Source of the DNA: UBA6912 sp041611095
Lineage (GTDB): Bacteria; Actinomycetota; Acidimicrobiia; Spongiisociales; UBA5794
DNA length: 25,805 nt
Direction: 5' to 3'
NCBI GenBank assembly: GCA_041611095.1
Contig: JBFINP010000043.1
Coordinates: 1 to 25,805, forward strand
The notes under the pieces were generated by a model. The model searched no databases. It saw only the letters and a program-made list of their open reading frames with translations, and had not been told where the DNA came from. The stretch's first letter is position 1. Each line of letters begins with the position of its first letter. Positions 7,283 to 15,109 of the stretch are shown here, one piece after another. Position numbers and translations under genes: made by a program.

Positions 7283-7677
7283 TGCGACGGCTGATGACTC
7301 ACCGCGTCGGCGCCTCCGTCGACATTGCGGCGAGCGCCGACGACGTCTGGCCCTTTCTGGCCGAGTTCCGTCACTGGCCGGCGTGGGGACCGACGGTGCG
7401 CGCCGTCGAGAGCTCCGCCGAGCGCGTCGCTTCCGGTGTGACGGGGCGCGTCCAAACGATCGCAGGCATCTGGTTGCCGTTCGAGATCACCCGCTGCGAG
7501 CCACCTCATCTGTGGGACTGGAGAGTTGGCGGCATACCGGCCACCGGCCACTGCATCGAGGCGCTCGGTCCGGGGAGGTGTCGTGTGATGTTCAGCGCGC
7601 CGCTCCTGGCGGCGCCGTATGTCATCGTGCTGCGTCGCGGGCTGCGCCGGCTCGCCGCCATGACCGAAGCGTCCTGA
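7282..7677 (+). CDS. SRPBCC (START-like/polyketide cyclase) family protein
   Basis: This 131-residue product has the SRPBCC profile: THRVGASVDIAASADDVWPF at the N-terminus (strand, then S.e.vW..l), FRHWPAWGPTVRAVE, the middle strands GVTGRVQTIAGIWLPFEITR and PPHLWDWRVGGIPATGHCIE, and a long C-terminal helix (IVLRRGLRRLAAMTEAS). The fold makes a hydrophobic ligand pocket. The ATG overlaps the epimerase stop by one base (TGATG), so the two are coupled and probably act on related molecules. An ATG at 7294 is a possible alternative start. Confidence 0.82.
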   Translation: MRRLMTHRVGASVDIAASADDVWPFLAEFRHWPAWGPTVRAVESSAERVASGVTGRVQTIAGIWLPFEITRCEPPHLWDWRVGGIPATGHCIEALGPGRCRVMFSAPLLAAPYVIVLRRGLRRLAAMTEAS

Positions 7678-8039
7678 ACCGTGGGCGTGATCGGAATCAG
7701 GCGGCGGAGAGGCGCTGGCTCTCTCGCTGGAGACACTTGGTTCGGGCACGGCAGCGTCCTTCGTCGGTAGGGCCGCAACACCATCCGGCGCCCCGGGATG
7801 CCGTGCAAAGGTCCCCATGGCTCACGATTGCGTCGTGAAGTTCCTAGTCCCAACGCCAGGTTGGGATGGCCTCCAGTCGCTCGACCCTCTCCCGCCCCCA
7901 TCGCCGCCTTCGCCGCCGCATATGGCCTACCCACACGCCCCAGAGGCCGCCCTTCCTCGAACGGGGCCTACCGTCGAAGTCGTCGTCGCCGTAGTTGGCG
8001 CTGCGTGCCCCGAGCCGATCGGGAGGATGACGGCCGCGT
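7678..8039. other. Intergenic stretch with no supported gene
   Basis: No protein-like frame is evident. The frame of the next gene stays open back to 7817, but that part is Pro-rich and low-complexity and is separated from the domain by a good ribosome binding site. A small perfect inverted repeat, TCCCAA (7848-7853) and TTGGGA (7861-7866), is present. No other structure is evident. Confidence 0.4.
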
Positions 8040-8068
8040 TTGCAGCGAGGGTGGCCATACCGTATACC
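8040..8068 (+). promoter_or_regulatory. Candidate promoter for the SnoaL-like gene
   Basis: TTGCAG (8040-8045) and TATACC (8063-8068) are separated by 17 bp and resemble -35 and -10 boxes. A start about seven bases downstream would give a short leader that contains AAGGAG (8080-8085). Confidence 0.4.
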
Positions 8069-8092
8069 CTCGGGTCGTCAAGGAGAAGGCAC

Positions 8093-8506
8093 GTGGACAT
8101 CATCGATCGTCACTTCGCCGCCGAGAACGCCCACGACGTCGAGGCAACGCTGGCGACGTACACGGACGACATCGTCTGGGACGACGTGACCCACCCCGAT
8201 GCGCCCTTCCACGGCAAAGAGGAGGTGGGCTCCGTCTACTCGTCGATCCTCGATGCGATCCCGGATGTTGTGCTGACGTCGGTCAAGCGGTTCAGCGGTG
8301 AGGGCGGCCGCTACGTCGTCGACGAGTCGATCCTCACCGGCCACGTCCATGGCGAGTGGGCCGGGATGGACGGGGGCGGCGCACCCGTGAGCACCCGTAT
8401 CCTCCACGTCTTCGAACTGCGGGACGGCTTGATCAGTTACGAGAACGCCTGGTTCGATGCCGCAGACGTCCAGCGCCAGATCAGCGCCTGGAAGAACGCG
8501 GACTAG
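8093..8506 (+). CDS. SnoaL-like / NTF2-fold protein
   Basis: This 137-residue product has SnoaL-like order: DIIDRHFAAENAHDVEATLA, then YTDDIVWDDVTHPDAPFHGK, a second helix GSVYSSILDAIPDVVLTSV, and the sheet GRYVVDESILTGHVHGEW and STRILHVFELRDGLISYENA. The fold hosts small cyclases, isomerases and hydrolases of hydrophobic substrates, but the activity cannot be read. GTG 8093 is chosen for AAGGAG seven bases upstream. It stands alone, with its own promoter candidate and a terminator-like hairpin after it. Confidence 0.88.
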   Translation: MDIIDRHFAAENAHDVEATLATYTDDIVWDDVTHPDAPFHGKEEVGSVYSSILDAIPDVVLTSVKRFSGEGGRYVVDESILTGHVHGEWAGMDGGGAPVSTRILHVFELRDGLISYENAWFDAADVQRQISAWKNAD

Positions 8507-8510
8507 ATCG

Positions 8511-8526
8511 GGCCGAGGCGGCCTTT
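8511..8526 (+). terminator. Short hairpin plus TTT after the SnoaL-like gene
   Basis: GGCCG (8511-8515) and CGGCC (8519-8523) form a perfect stem with an AGG loop, followed by TTT. It begins a few bases after the stop codon and lies before the convergent XRE-cupin gene. It is short, so termination strength is uncertain. Confidence 0.4.
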
Positions 8527-8528
8527 GG

Positions 8529-9158
8529 TCAATCCGGCGCGCGGTCGTCGGCCTCCCGCCCGACGACGAACCAGATCGCCTGGACGGGCACGTCCCCCTT
8601 GTTGAACAACCGGTGGGGCCGTGTCGAGTCGAAGGCGATGGAGTCGCCGGGGTTCAGCTCGTACTCGGTGAACCCGATCTGGATGCCCAGCGTGCCACTG
8701 ATGACGTAGCCGTACTCGCGACCGTGGTGACGCATGAGGGACTCGTCCGGGGTCGAGGCACCGCCGACCTCGTACGTCGCGTGGAGGAAGTCGATCCCGT
8801 CCTCGGTGTCGGCGGTGAGCTCTTCCCACCGGACTCCGGAGTCGAGGTCGATCGCCTGGCGCTCCCCCGGGTGGACGAGCGGGGACCGGCCGTCACGCAC
8901 GTTTGCACCGGCGGGTTCGCGAAAGTCCTCGCCGCGGATGACGCGGTCCAGCGACACACCCAGCTCGGTCACGATGGCGTAGAGGGTCCCCACCGATGGC
9001 TTCGACAAGCCGCTCTCGAGCTGTGAGATGAGGCTCGCCGAGAGCCCGAGACGCCGCGCCAGCTCGCGCTGGCTGAGCCCCGCCTTGGTCCGCTCCTCCC
9101 GCAGCCGGTCGCCAATGCCGTCGAGGGCCTCGGGAACGTCCCTAGCTTCTTGCATCAC
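8529..9158 (-). CDS. XRE family regulator with C-terminal cupin sensor
   Basis: The 209-residue product joins an N-terminal helix-turn-helix (about residues 13-70: RLREERTKAGLSQRELARRL, then LSASLISQLESGLSKPSVGT) to a cupin_2 domain (about 105-205, with HHGREYGYVISGTLGIQIGF and LNPGDSIAFDSTRPHRLFNK). Such proteins sense small metabolites and usually control an adjacent catabolic or transport operon. The start is GTG 9158 or ATG 9155. It begins three bases after the SDR stop and is co-transcribed with it, diverging from the large operon at 10000, which it most likely regulates; that is inference. Confidence 0.92.
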   Translation of the reverse strand: MMQEARDVPEALDGIGDRLREERTKAGLSQRELARRLGLSASLISQLESGLSKPSVGTLYAIVTELGVSLDRVIRGEDFREPAGANVRDGRSPLVHPGERQAIDLDSGVRWEELTADTEDGIDFLHATYEVGGASTPDESLMRHHGREYGYVISGTLGIQIGFTEYELNPGDSIAFDSTRPHRLFNKGDVPVQAIWFVVGREADDRAPD

Positions 9159-9161
9159 GTC

Positions 9162-9854
9162 TCACATCAACATCCAACCGCCGTCGACGTAGAGATTGGT
9201 TCCGTTCATGGCCGGGTTCTCGAGCAGGAACACGGTGGCGTCCACCACGTCCGCCATGGTTGCCAGCCGCCCGGTCGGGGTGCGTTCGATGACGGCGTCG
9301 AGCGACTTGTCCTTCCAGAACGGGCTGTCGCCGACGATTCCGGGGTGGATCGCATTGAAACGGATCGGAGCGAGCTGGATCGCCAGCGTCCGGATGAGGC
9401 TCGACACGCCGCCGTTGACCGTGGTCACCGTGGTGGAGCCCGGGTAGGGCCGGTCCTTTGCGCGACCACCGAACAGGACTATCGATGAGTCGTCGGCGAG
9501 CCTGTTGAGCAGGACGTGCACCGTCTCGGTGTAGCCGACCAGCTTCATCGTGGTCAGGGTGACGGCGCGATCGATCGTGTACTCACGGATCGGATTGCTG
9601 TCTCGGTCGATTGCCGTGAGGACCAACCGGGACACCGGGCCGACCGCCGCAAGCGCTTCACCGATCATCTCGGGCTGGGCGAGATCGACGGCGAGCGCGG
9701 TGACGCCTGTGCCGACGCCTGCTGCGATCTCTGCGGATCGGTCGGCGTCGCGCCCGGTGATCGTTACCGCATGTCCGCGCTCGTGGTAGTGGCGGGCGAT
9801 CTCACGCCCGATGCCGCCGGTACCACCGACGACGAGAACCGACCCTTCCGCCAT
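9162..9854 (-). CDS. SDR family protein lacking the catalytic Tyr and Lys
   Basis: This 230-residue SDR has an intact cofactor motif (VLVVGGTGGIGREIARHYHE) and the terminal pattern MNGTNLYVDGGWM. Where classical SDRs read Y-x-x-x-K it reads VTTVNGGV (Val143 and Asn147), and the catalytic Ser region reads SIVLFGG. Nucleotide binding is likely but normal SDR redox chemistry is doubtful. ATG 9854 is preferred because GAGGAG is nine bases upstream; GTG 9860 would be only three bases away. It leads the minus-strand pair with the regulator and may have a role tied to the divergent catabolic operon. Confidence 0.85.
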   Translation of the reverse strand: MAEGSVLVVGGTGGIGREIARHYHERGHAVTITGRDADRSAEIAAGVGTGVTALAVDLAQPEMIGEALAAVGPVSRLVLTAIDRDSNPIREYTIDRAVTLTTMKLVGYTETVHVLLNRLADDSSIVLFGGRAKDRPYPGSTTVTTVNGGVSSLIRTLAIQLAPIRFNAIHPGIVGDSPFWKDKSLDAVIERTPTGRLATMADVVDATVFLLENPAMNGTNLYVDGGWMLM

Positions 9855-9886
9855 GCTCACACGCTCCTCTCGGGGACACCAGCGAG

Positions 9887-9892
9887 ACTATA
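9887..9892 (-). promoter_or_regulatory. Candidate -10 box for the SDR-regulator pair
   Basis: On the minus strand the sequence reads TATAGT, a good -10 match. Transcription would start near 9880, about 25 bases before the ATG at 9854 and just ahead of the GAGGAG. No strong -35 box is visible at 17-18 bp. Confidence 0.35.
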
Positions 9893-9988
9893 CGACGGCG
9901 AGCCCACGCGTGCAGTAACGATGAAGTTCAGGACGGGAACACCCGCAAACGCTGCGTTCCTAGGTGCCAATCGTGGAAAATGTGTAGT

Positions 9989-10008
9989 GTCACTGAGCAG
10001 TGAGTGAC
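9989..10008. promoter_or_regulatory. Inverted repeat over the start of the large operon
   Basis: GTCACT (9989-9994) and AGTGAC (10003-10008) are perfect inverted arms around an 8-bp centre, with an inner CACTG/CAGTG pair (9991-10002). The repeat covers the GTG at 10000. It is a candidate operator for the divergent XRE-cupin regulator, or a structured translation start. No experimental consensus is known to me. Confidence 0.35.
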
Positions 10009-10890
10009 GCCAAGCCATCGGTGGCGGTGATCGGAGTCGGGCGCATGGGGGGCGCCATGGCGGCCAGGCTGCGCCGCGCCGGCTTCGACGTCGTGGTGTG
10101 GAATCGCGACGCCGCAAAAGCCGAACGCGTGGCTGGACGCATCGGTGCGGCCGTGGCGGAGACGGCCGCTTCGGCGTCCTCCCGTGCGACGGTCGTCGTG
10201 ACCAGCCTCGCCGACGACGCCGCGGTCGAGGCCGTCTACCTGGGCCCCGGTGGCGTGGTCGAGGGAATAGCCCCGACGGCCGTCGCCCTCGAGACGAGCA
10301 CGGTGGACCCCGAGACGGTGCGGCACGTCGGAGCAGAGGTCGACGCCACCGGGGCGGGTTTCCTCGACTGTCCCGTCTCGGGCAGCGTCTCGACGGTCGA
10401 GGCAGGGGCACTCACCATCATGGTGGGCGGCGACACCCGTCTGCTCGACACCGTCATGCCCGTGCTCGACGCACTGGCTTCGCGTGTGGTTCACGTGGGC
10501 ACGCGCGGCTCCGGGTCGGCCACCAAGCTGGCGGTGAACGGGCTCGTTCATGGACTGAACGTCGCCCTCTCCGAGGCGCTGGTGCTGGCGGAGCAGGCAG
10601 GGGTCGACCGGTCCACCGCCTACGAGGTGTTCGCCAGCGGCGCGGGTGGGGCCCCGTTCGTCCACTACAAGCGGGAGGCCTACGAGCACCCGGAGGGCGC
10701 CCCCGTGGCGTTCAGCCTCCACCTCGTGGCGAAGGATCTCGAGCTCATCACCGCACTCGGCCGCAGGGTGGGCGCACCCATGCGGCAGGCGGAGACCGGT
10801 CTCGACATCGTCCGCACGGCTATAGCTGCCGGCCTGGGCCAACGGGACCTCAGCGCCATCGCCGTCCATCTGCGCGGAGGAGACGACTGA
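10000..10890 (+). CDS. NAD(P)-dependent beta-hydroxyacid dehydrogenase (3-hydroxyisobutyrate dehydrogenase-like)
   Basis: The 296-residue product has the N-terminal Rossmann signature VAVIGVGRMGGAMAARLRRA, the substrate-site segment FLDCPVSGSVSTVEAGALTI, and the catalytic helix GSGSATKLAVNGLVHGLNVA with Lys176. The helical C-terminal domain is complete (AFSLHLVAKDLELITALGRR). The family oxidises beta-hydroxyacids to semialdehydes or oxoacids, or works in reverse. GTG 10000 has no clear ribosome binding site and may be leaderless. It heads the operon and shares one base with the bicupin gene. The exact hydroxyacid cannot be assigned. Confidence 0.92.
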   Translation: MSDAKPSVAVIGVGRMGGAMAARLRRAGFDVVVWNRDAAKAERVAGRIGAAVAETAASASSRATVVVTSLADDAAVEAVYLGPGGVVEGIAPTAVALETSTVDPETVRHVGAEVDATGAGFLDCPVSGSVSTVEAGALTIMVGGDTRLLDTVMPVLDALASRVVHVGTRGSGSATKLAVNGLVHGLNVALSEALVLAEQAGVDRSTAYEVFASGAGGAPFVHYKREAYEHPEGAPVAFSLHLVAKDLELITALGRRVGAPMRQAETGLDIVRTAIAAGLGQRDLSAIAVHLRGGDD

Positions 10891-11795
10891 TGGCACACAT
10901 CGTCAAGAAGGTGGGCGATCTCGATCACCGGACACCGGTGGAGTTCGAGGGCCGCAGTTCCGGCTACGCGGGCGACGCGGTCGTCGACGAGGCCGGCGGC
11001 GCCGTGCAGATGGGCTTCCGCGTGGCCCGCCTCGATGCCGGGGGCCACGTCGACACGCACGTCCACTCGTTCGAGGAGTCGCTCTACGTCGTCGCCGGCC
11101 GCCTCACGGTCGACACCACCGAAGGCAGCTGGGAACTCGTGACCGGCGACTACGGGCTCATCCCCGTCGGAATGCCCCATGCCCTCCGCAACCTCGCGGG
11201 TCAGTCGGTCGCGTTCTCGGAGATGAGGGCGCCGTTGCCCCGTGAGCGCTTCGGCTTCGACACGCAGTTCCCAGAGGCACTGCAACCGGGGGCACCGCGA
11301 GCGATCGACGTCCGCGACCCCCGCAACCGCTACTTCGGCCACATCGATCCGGAGTCGATGGACCCGGCCATGCAGACCCAGGACCGGCTCGCCGTCAGCG
11401 CCAGCATGCGCACGGCGTTGCTCGTCTACAGCGGGATCACCGTGAAGATGATGGTGGACTCAGATCTCGGCGCCGACCTGTCGACGATGTTCATGGTGCA
11501 ATACGAGCAGGGCGGCTTCGCCGGCGCCCACGATCACCCGCTCGAGGAGACCTACCAGATCCTCGAGGGTGAGGTCGAGGCGGTGTTCGACGGCGCCCGG
11601 TACCACCTCGAGCCGGGCGACGTGGCGTGGGCGGGGGTCGGGTGCGTCCACGAGTTCCGCAACGTCGGAGAAGGCATCGTCCGCTGGCTAGAGACCCAGG
11701 CGCCACAACCACCACCTCGCCATTCGTACCGCTTCGCCCGCGACTGGGCCTATCTCGAAAACGCTCTTGCCGGCGAGCGCCCAGTCGCCTCGTAG
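10890..11795 (+). CDS. Bicupin (two-domain cupin) protein
   Basis: The 301-residue protein has two cupin barrels, each with a plausible metal site. Barrel one has His57, His59 and Glu63 (VDTHVHSFEESLYVVAGRL) plus His97 (VGMPHALRN). Barrel two has His214, His216 and Glu220 (GAHDHPLEETYQILEGEVE) plus His254 (VGCVHEFRN). Duplicated cupins include (S)-ureidoglycine aminohydrolase and gentisate- or oxalate-type enzymes; the layout is closest to the first type, but I cannot assign the reaction. The ATG overlaps the previous stop by one base and GGAGGAG lies just upstream. The position inside a hydrolase-rich operon suggests a catabolic enzyme. Confidence 0.85.
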   Translation: MAHIVKKVGDLDHRTPVEFEGRSSGYAGDAVVDEAGGAVQMGFRVARLDAGGHVDTHVHSFEESLYVVAGRLTVDTTEGSWELVTGDYGLIPVGMPHALRNLAGQSVAFSEMRAPLPRERFGFDTQFPEALQPGAPRAIDVRDPRNRYFGHIDPESMDPAMQTQDRLAVSASMRTALLVYSGITVKMMVDSDLGADLSTMFMVQYEQGGFAGAHDHPLEETYQILEGEVEAVFDGARYHLEPGDVAWAGVGCVHEFRNVGEGIVRWLETQAPQPPPRHSYRFARDWAYLENALAGERPVAS

Positions 11796-11812
11796 TCGAC
11801 AAGGAGAAGACC

Positions 11813-13066
11813 ATGGATGAGTTTCCGGTAGCGACCAGCCCCGCGCCAGGTGTCATGGCCGTCGATTGGGAGGCGCGAGTCGACTTCGAGCGGCTGCGCA
11901 ACTACAGGCTGGGACGCGTGAGGATGATGCTCGAGGAGTTCGACCTGGGCGCCGTGCTCCTCTTCGAGACGTCGAACATCCGCTACGCGACCGCCACCCA
12001 GATCGGCTATTGGGCGTTCAACAAGGGCGAGCGATGGGCCCTCGTGACCCGCGAGGGCCGGCCCAAGATCTGGGACTTCGGTTCGGCCGCCAAGGCGCAC
12101 CGGCTCCAGCTCCCCCACCTCTACGACACGAAGAACTCCGTCGGCGGCAACACCGGCCTGCAAGGCGCCATCGGCCCCGAGACCGGCCTCCATGACCGCG
12201 CCGTCCGTGAGATCAAAGGCGCCCTCGATGACGCCGGAGTCGCCGAGGAGAACCTGGGCGTCGACATGGCCGAGACCGCGGTGCTGCTGGCCCTCCAGGA
12301 CGCGGGGCTGAAGGTCGTCGACGGCCAGCAGGCGATGATGCGGGCACGGGAGATCAAGAGCGACGACGAGATCATCCTGCTCACTCAGGCCTGCGCCATG
12401 GTCGACGGCGTCTACCAGGACATCTTCGAAATGCTCAAACCCGGGGTGCGAGAGTCCGACGTCGTGGGGATGGCCCACAACCGATTGTTCGGCATGGGGT
12501 CGGAGTTCGTCGAGGCGATCAACTCGATTGCCGGCGAGCGGTGCAGCCCCCACCCCCACGTCTTCAGCGACCGCATCATCCGGCCCGGCGACCAGGCCTA
12601 CTTCGACATCATCCACGCCTTCAACGGTTACCGGACCTGCTACTACCGCACGTTCGTGGTGGGCCGGGCCACCCAGGCGCAGCGCGACGCCTTCAAGCAG
12701 TCCCGCGAGTGGATGGACGCCGCCATCGAGCTGGTGAGGCCGGGAGTCACGACGGACCAGATCGCCAAGGTGTGGCCGCGGGCTGAGGAATTCGGGTTCG
12801 AGGACGAGATGGACGCCTTCGGCCTCCAGTTCGGCCATGGGGTGGGTGTCGGGCTGCACGAGCGACCGATCATCAGCCGGCTCAACTCGATCGAGACGCC
12901 CGTCGAGATCAAAGAGGGGATGGTGTTCGCCCTCGAGACCTACGCCCCGGCGGCGGACGGGCGCTCGGCGGCCCGCATCGAGGAGGAGGTCGTGGTCACC
13001 GCCGACGGCTGCAAGATCATCACCCTCTTCCCGTGCGAGGAGCTGATGGTGGCCAATGCCTACTGA
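11813..13066 (+). CDS. M24 (Xaa-Pro peptidase/creatinase-like) family protein with altered metal site
   Basis: The 417-residue protein has an N-terminal creatinase-like domain (LRNYRLGRVRMMLEEFDLGA, then SNIRYATATQIGYWAFNKGE) and a pita-bread M24 domain from about residue 160. Typical ligands are present at Asp265 (YFDII), His342 (FGHGVGVGLHE), Glu375 (FALETYAP) and Glu390 (RIEEEVVV). The second Asp of the usual G-Y-x-S-D-x-T-R-T pattern is Cys276 in GYRTCYYRTF. The fold also supports non-peptidases such as creatinase, DMSP lyase DddP and ectoine hydrolase, so a small-molecule hydrolase is more likely here than a peptidase. AAGGAG lies six bases before ATG 11813. Confidence 0.87.
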   Translation: MDEFPVATSPAPGVMAVDWEARVDFERLRNYRLGRVRMMLEEFDLGAVLLFETSNIRYATATQIGYWAFNKGERWALVTREGRPKIWDFGSAAKAHRLQLPHLYDTKNSVGGNTGLQGAIGPETGLHDRAVREIKGALDDAGVAEENLGVDMAETAVLLALQDAGLKVVDGQQAMMRAREIKSDDEIILLTQACAMVDGVYQDIFEMLKPGVRESDVVGMAHNRLFGMGSEFVEAINSIAGERCSPHPHVFSDRIIRPGDQAYFDIIHAFNGYRTCYYRTFVVGRATQAQRDAFKQSREWMDAAIELVRPGVTTDQIAKVWPRAEEFGFEDEMDAFGLQFGHGVGVGLHERPIISRLNSIETPVEIKEGMVFALETYAPAADGRSAARIEEEVVVTADGCKIITLFPCEELMVANAY

Positions 13067-14132
13067 TCCCCGGCCTACTGATCCGCGTTACGACTACGCC
13101 GTTCGCCAACCGAGGTTCCCGAAGCTGCCCGGGTGGTCCCCCGAACACGGTGAGGTCGATTGGGACACGAGGCTCGGCATGTACCACAAGCTGCACGAGC
13201 TGCGGTTGTTCGAGAAGCGCGCCTACGACCTGTTCATGCAGAACCTGGTCAAGGGCACCAGCCACCTGTCGTTGGGCATGGAGGCGGTGGCGACCGGATT
13301 CGGTGCGGCGATGGGGCCCGACGACTACACGTTCGCCACGTACCGAGGTCATGCGCATTCCCTCGCACGGGGTATGGAGCTCGGGCCGGCGATGGCGGAG
13401 CTCCTCGGCCGGGAGAACGGGATCCTCGGCGGGAAGGGCGGCTCCATGCACCTCACCGACGCCGAGCGAGGGATGATGGGCTCGTACGCCATCATCGGCG
13501 CCCATCTCTGCATCGCCAACGGTGCTGCGTGGTCGGCGCAGTTGCGGGGGACCGATCAGGTGGCCGTCGCCTTCTTCGGCGACGGCACCACCAATATCGG
13601 CGCCTTCCACGAGGCCCTCAACATGGCCAAGGTCTGGGAGCTCCCGGTGGTGTTCGTGTGCGAGAACAACCTGTACATGGAGTACACCCCGATCGACGTG
13701 GTCACCGCCGTCGAGAACCCGGCGGCCGACCGTGCCTCGGCCTACGGCATGGAGCCCATCCTCATCGACGGCAACGACGCCGATACCGTGTACCTCACCG
13801 CCCGACGCGTCATTGAGCGAGCTCGGGCCGGAGCGGGGCCATCCCTCGTCGAGGCAGTCACGTACCGGTCGGGTGGCCACTCCCGGGCAGACCCGGCCAA
13901 GTACCGGCCCCCTGCAGAGGTGGAGGCCTGGAACCAGCGCGACCCGATCCCGCTCTACCACCACCGGCTCCTCTCATTGGGGGCACCTGAAGAGCGTCTC
14001 ACCTCGATCCAGCGCGAGGTGGCGGCAGCGGTTGACGACGCGACGGAGTACGCCAAGGCGGGTGCCGAACCGGGTGAGGGATCCCTGTTGACAGAGGTCT
14101 ACGCCGACGGAGGTTCTCGATGGCGGAATTGA
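13056..14132 (+). CDS. Thiamine diphosphate-dependent 2-oxoacid/acetoin dehydrogenase E1, alpha subunit
   Basis: This 358-residue E1 alpha has the conserved YRGHAHSLARGM and ILGGKGGSMHL segments, and the ThDP/Mg motif GDG(175-177)...N205 within VAFFGDGTTNIGAFHEALNM and VVFVCENNLYMEYTPI. The C-terminal pattern TYRSGGHSRADPAKYRP is typical of pyruvate, branched-chain and acetoin dehydrogenases. It starts 11 bases inside the M24 gene and overlaps the beta subunit by 13 bases, so the three are coupled. No lipoyl E2 or E3 gene is present in the operon, so the acyl acceptor is either encoded elsewhere or different. The oxoacid cannot be named. Confidence 0.93.
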   Translation: MPTDPRPTDPRYDYAVRQPRFPKLPGWSPEHGEVDWDTRLGMYHKLHELRLFEKRAYDLFMQNLVKGTSHLSLGMEAVATGFGAAMGPDDYTFATYRGHAHSLARGMELGPAMAELLGRENGILGGKGGSMHLTDAERGMMGSYAIIGAHLCIANGAAWSAQLRGTDQVAVAFFGDGTTNIGAFHEALNMAKVWELPVVFVCENNLYMEYTPIDVVTAVENPAADRASAYGMEPILIDGNDADTVYLTARRVIERARAGAGPSLVEAVTYRSGGHSRADPAKYRPPAEVEAWNQRDPIPLYHHRLLSLGAPEERLTSIQREVAAAVDDATEYAKAGAEPGEGSLLTEVYADGGSRWRN

Positions 14133-15109
14133 GCTACCGCGACGCCGTCGCCTACGGCATCGCCCAGGAGATGCGCCGGGATTTCCAGCTCGTGATGCTC
14201 GGAGAGGACATCGCCGCGGCGGGAGGTGTCTTCAAGACCACCGTCGGTCTCGTCGAGGAGTTCGGGCCCGATCGGGTGCGTGACACGCCGATCTCGGAGC
14301 AGGCGATCATCGGCGCCGCCATGGGTGCGGCGATGACCGGAGTCCCAGTCATCGCCGAGATCATGTTCTCCGACTTCCTCGCCGTGTGCTGGGACATGAT
14401 CGCCAACGAGATCGCCAAGAGCCGCTACATGACGAATGGTCAGGTGAGCTTCCCATTGGTCATCAGGACCGCCAACGGTGGCGGGGCCCGGTTCGGAGCC
14501 CAGCACTCCCAGAGCGTCGAGAACTGGGCGATGATGATCCCGGGGCTGAAGGTCGTCGCACCGTCGACTCCGGTCGACGTGGTGGGCTTGATGGCCGCCT
14601 CGGTGCGCGATCCCGACCCGGTCGTCTTCTTCGAACACAAAGCGCTCATGGCGACGAAGGCCGAGGTGCCCGACGGCGAGATCGTCGACCGGTTGGGCAC
14701 GGCCCGGCTCGTGAGGGAGGGGACCGACCTCACCATCGCCGCCCTCGCCCTCATGGTGCCCCGCGCCCTGGAGGCTGCCGAGCGCCTGGCCGGCGACGGC
14801 ATCTCGGCCGAGGTCGTCGACGTGCGCTCTCTGGTGCCGCTCGACGCCCAGACCTTGCTGGCGTCGGTGTCCAAGACGGGACGCTTCTTCACGGTGGAGG
14901 AGAATCCGCGGCTGTGTGGGTGGGGGGCGGAGCTGGTGTCGATCGTGGACGAGGAGGCGTTCTGGGACCTCGACGGGCCCAGCATCCGGATCACCACGCC
15001 GCACATCCCACTTCCCGCTGCAGCGGCGCTCGAGGATCTCGCCATGCCGTCGGCGGATCGCATCTACGAGACGGTTTCGAAGGCGATCGACTCCGGGGGC
15101 GATGGGTGA
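14120..15109 (+). CDS. Thiamine diphosphate-dependent 2-oxoacid/acetoin dehydrogenase E1, beta subunit
   Basis: This 329-residue partner of the alpha subunit has VMLGEDIAAAGGVFKTTVGL, RVRDTPISEQAIIGAAMGAA and a central RTANGGGARFGAQHSQSVEN, followed by the transketolase C-terminal domain (AEVVDVRSLVPLDAQTLLAS, then FFTVEENPRLCGWGAELVS). Together the two make an alpha2beta2 E1 that decarboxylates a 2-oxoacid, or cleaves acetoin, on ThDP. The ATG at 14120 has GGAGG at 14109-14113. The stop overlaps the amidohydrolase GTG by four bases. Confidence 0.93.
   Translation: MAELSYRDAVAYGIAQEMRRDFQLVMLGEDIAAAGGVFKTTVGLVEEFGPDRVRDTPISEQAIIGAAMGAAMTGVPVIAEIMFSDFLAVCWDMIANEIAKSRYMTNGQVSFPLVIRTANGGGARFGAQHSQSVENWAMMIPGLKVVAPSTPVDVVGLMAASVRDPDPVVFFEHKALMATKAEVPDGEIVDRLGTARLVREGTDLTIAALALMVPRALEAAERLAGDGISAEVVDVRSLVPLDAQTLLASVSKTGRFFTVEENPRLCGWGAELVSIVDEEAFWDLDGPSIRITTPHIPLPAAAALEDLAMPSADRIYETVSKAIDSGGDG

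Noticed and set aside
7817..8092. An N-terminal extension of the SnoaL-like protein
   Set aside because: The extension is Pro-rich and unlike the family, while GTG 8093 has a well-placed AAGGAG and begins exactly at the conserved domain.
10890..13066. A creatinine/creatine degradation pathway, suggested by the M24 and amidohydrolase families
   Set aside because: The M24 protein keeps most metal ligands, unlike creatinase, and there is no sarcosine oxidase or creatininase-type gene. The substrate stays unassigned.
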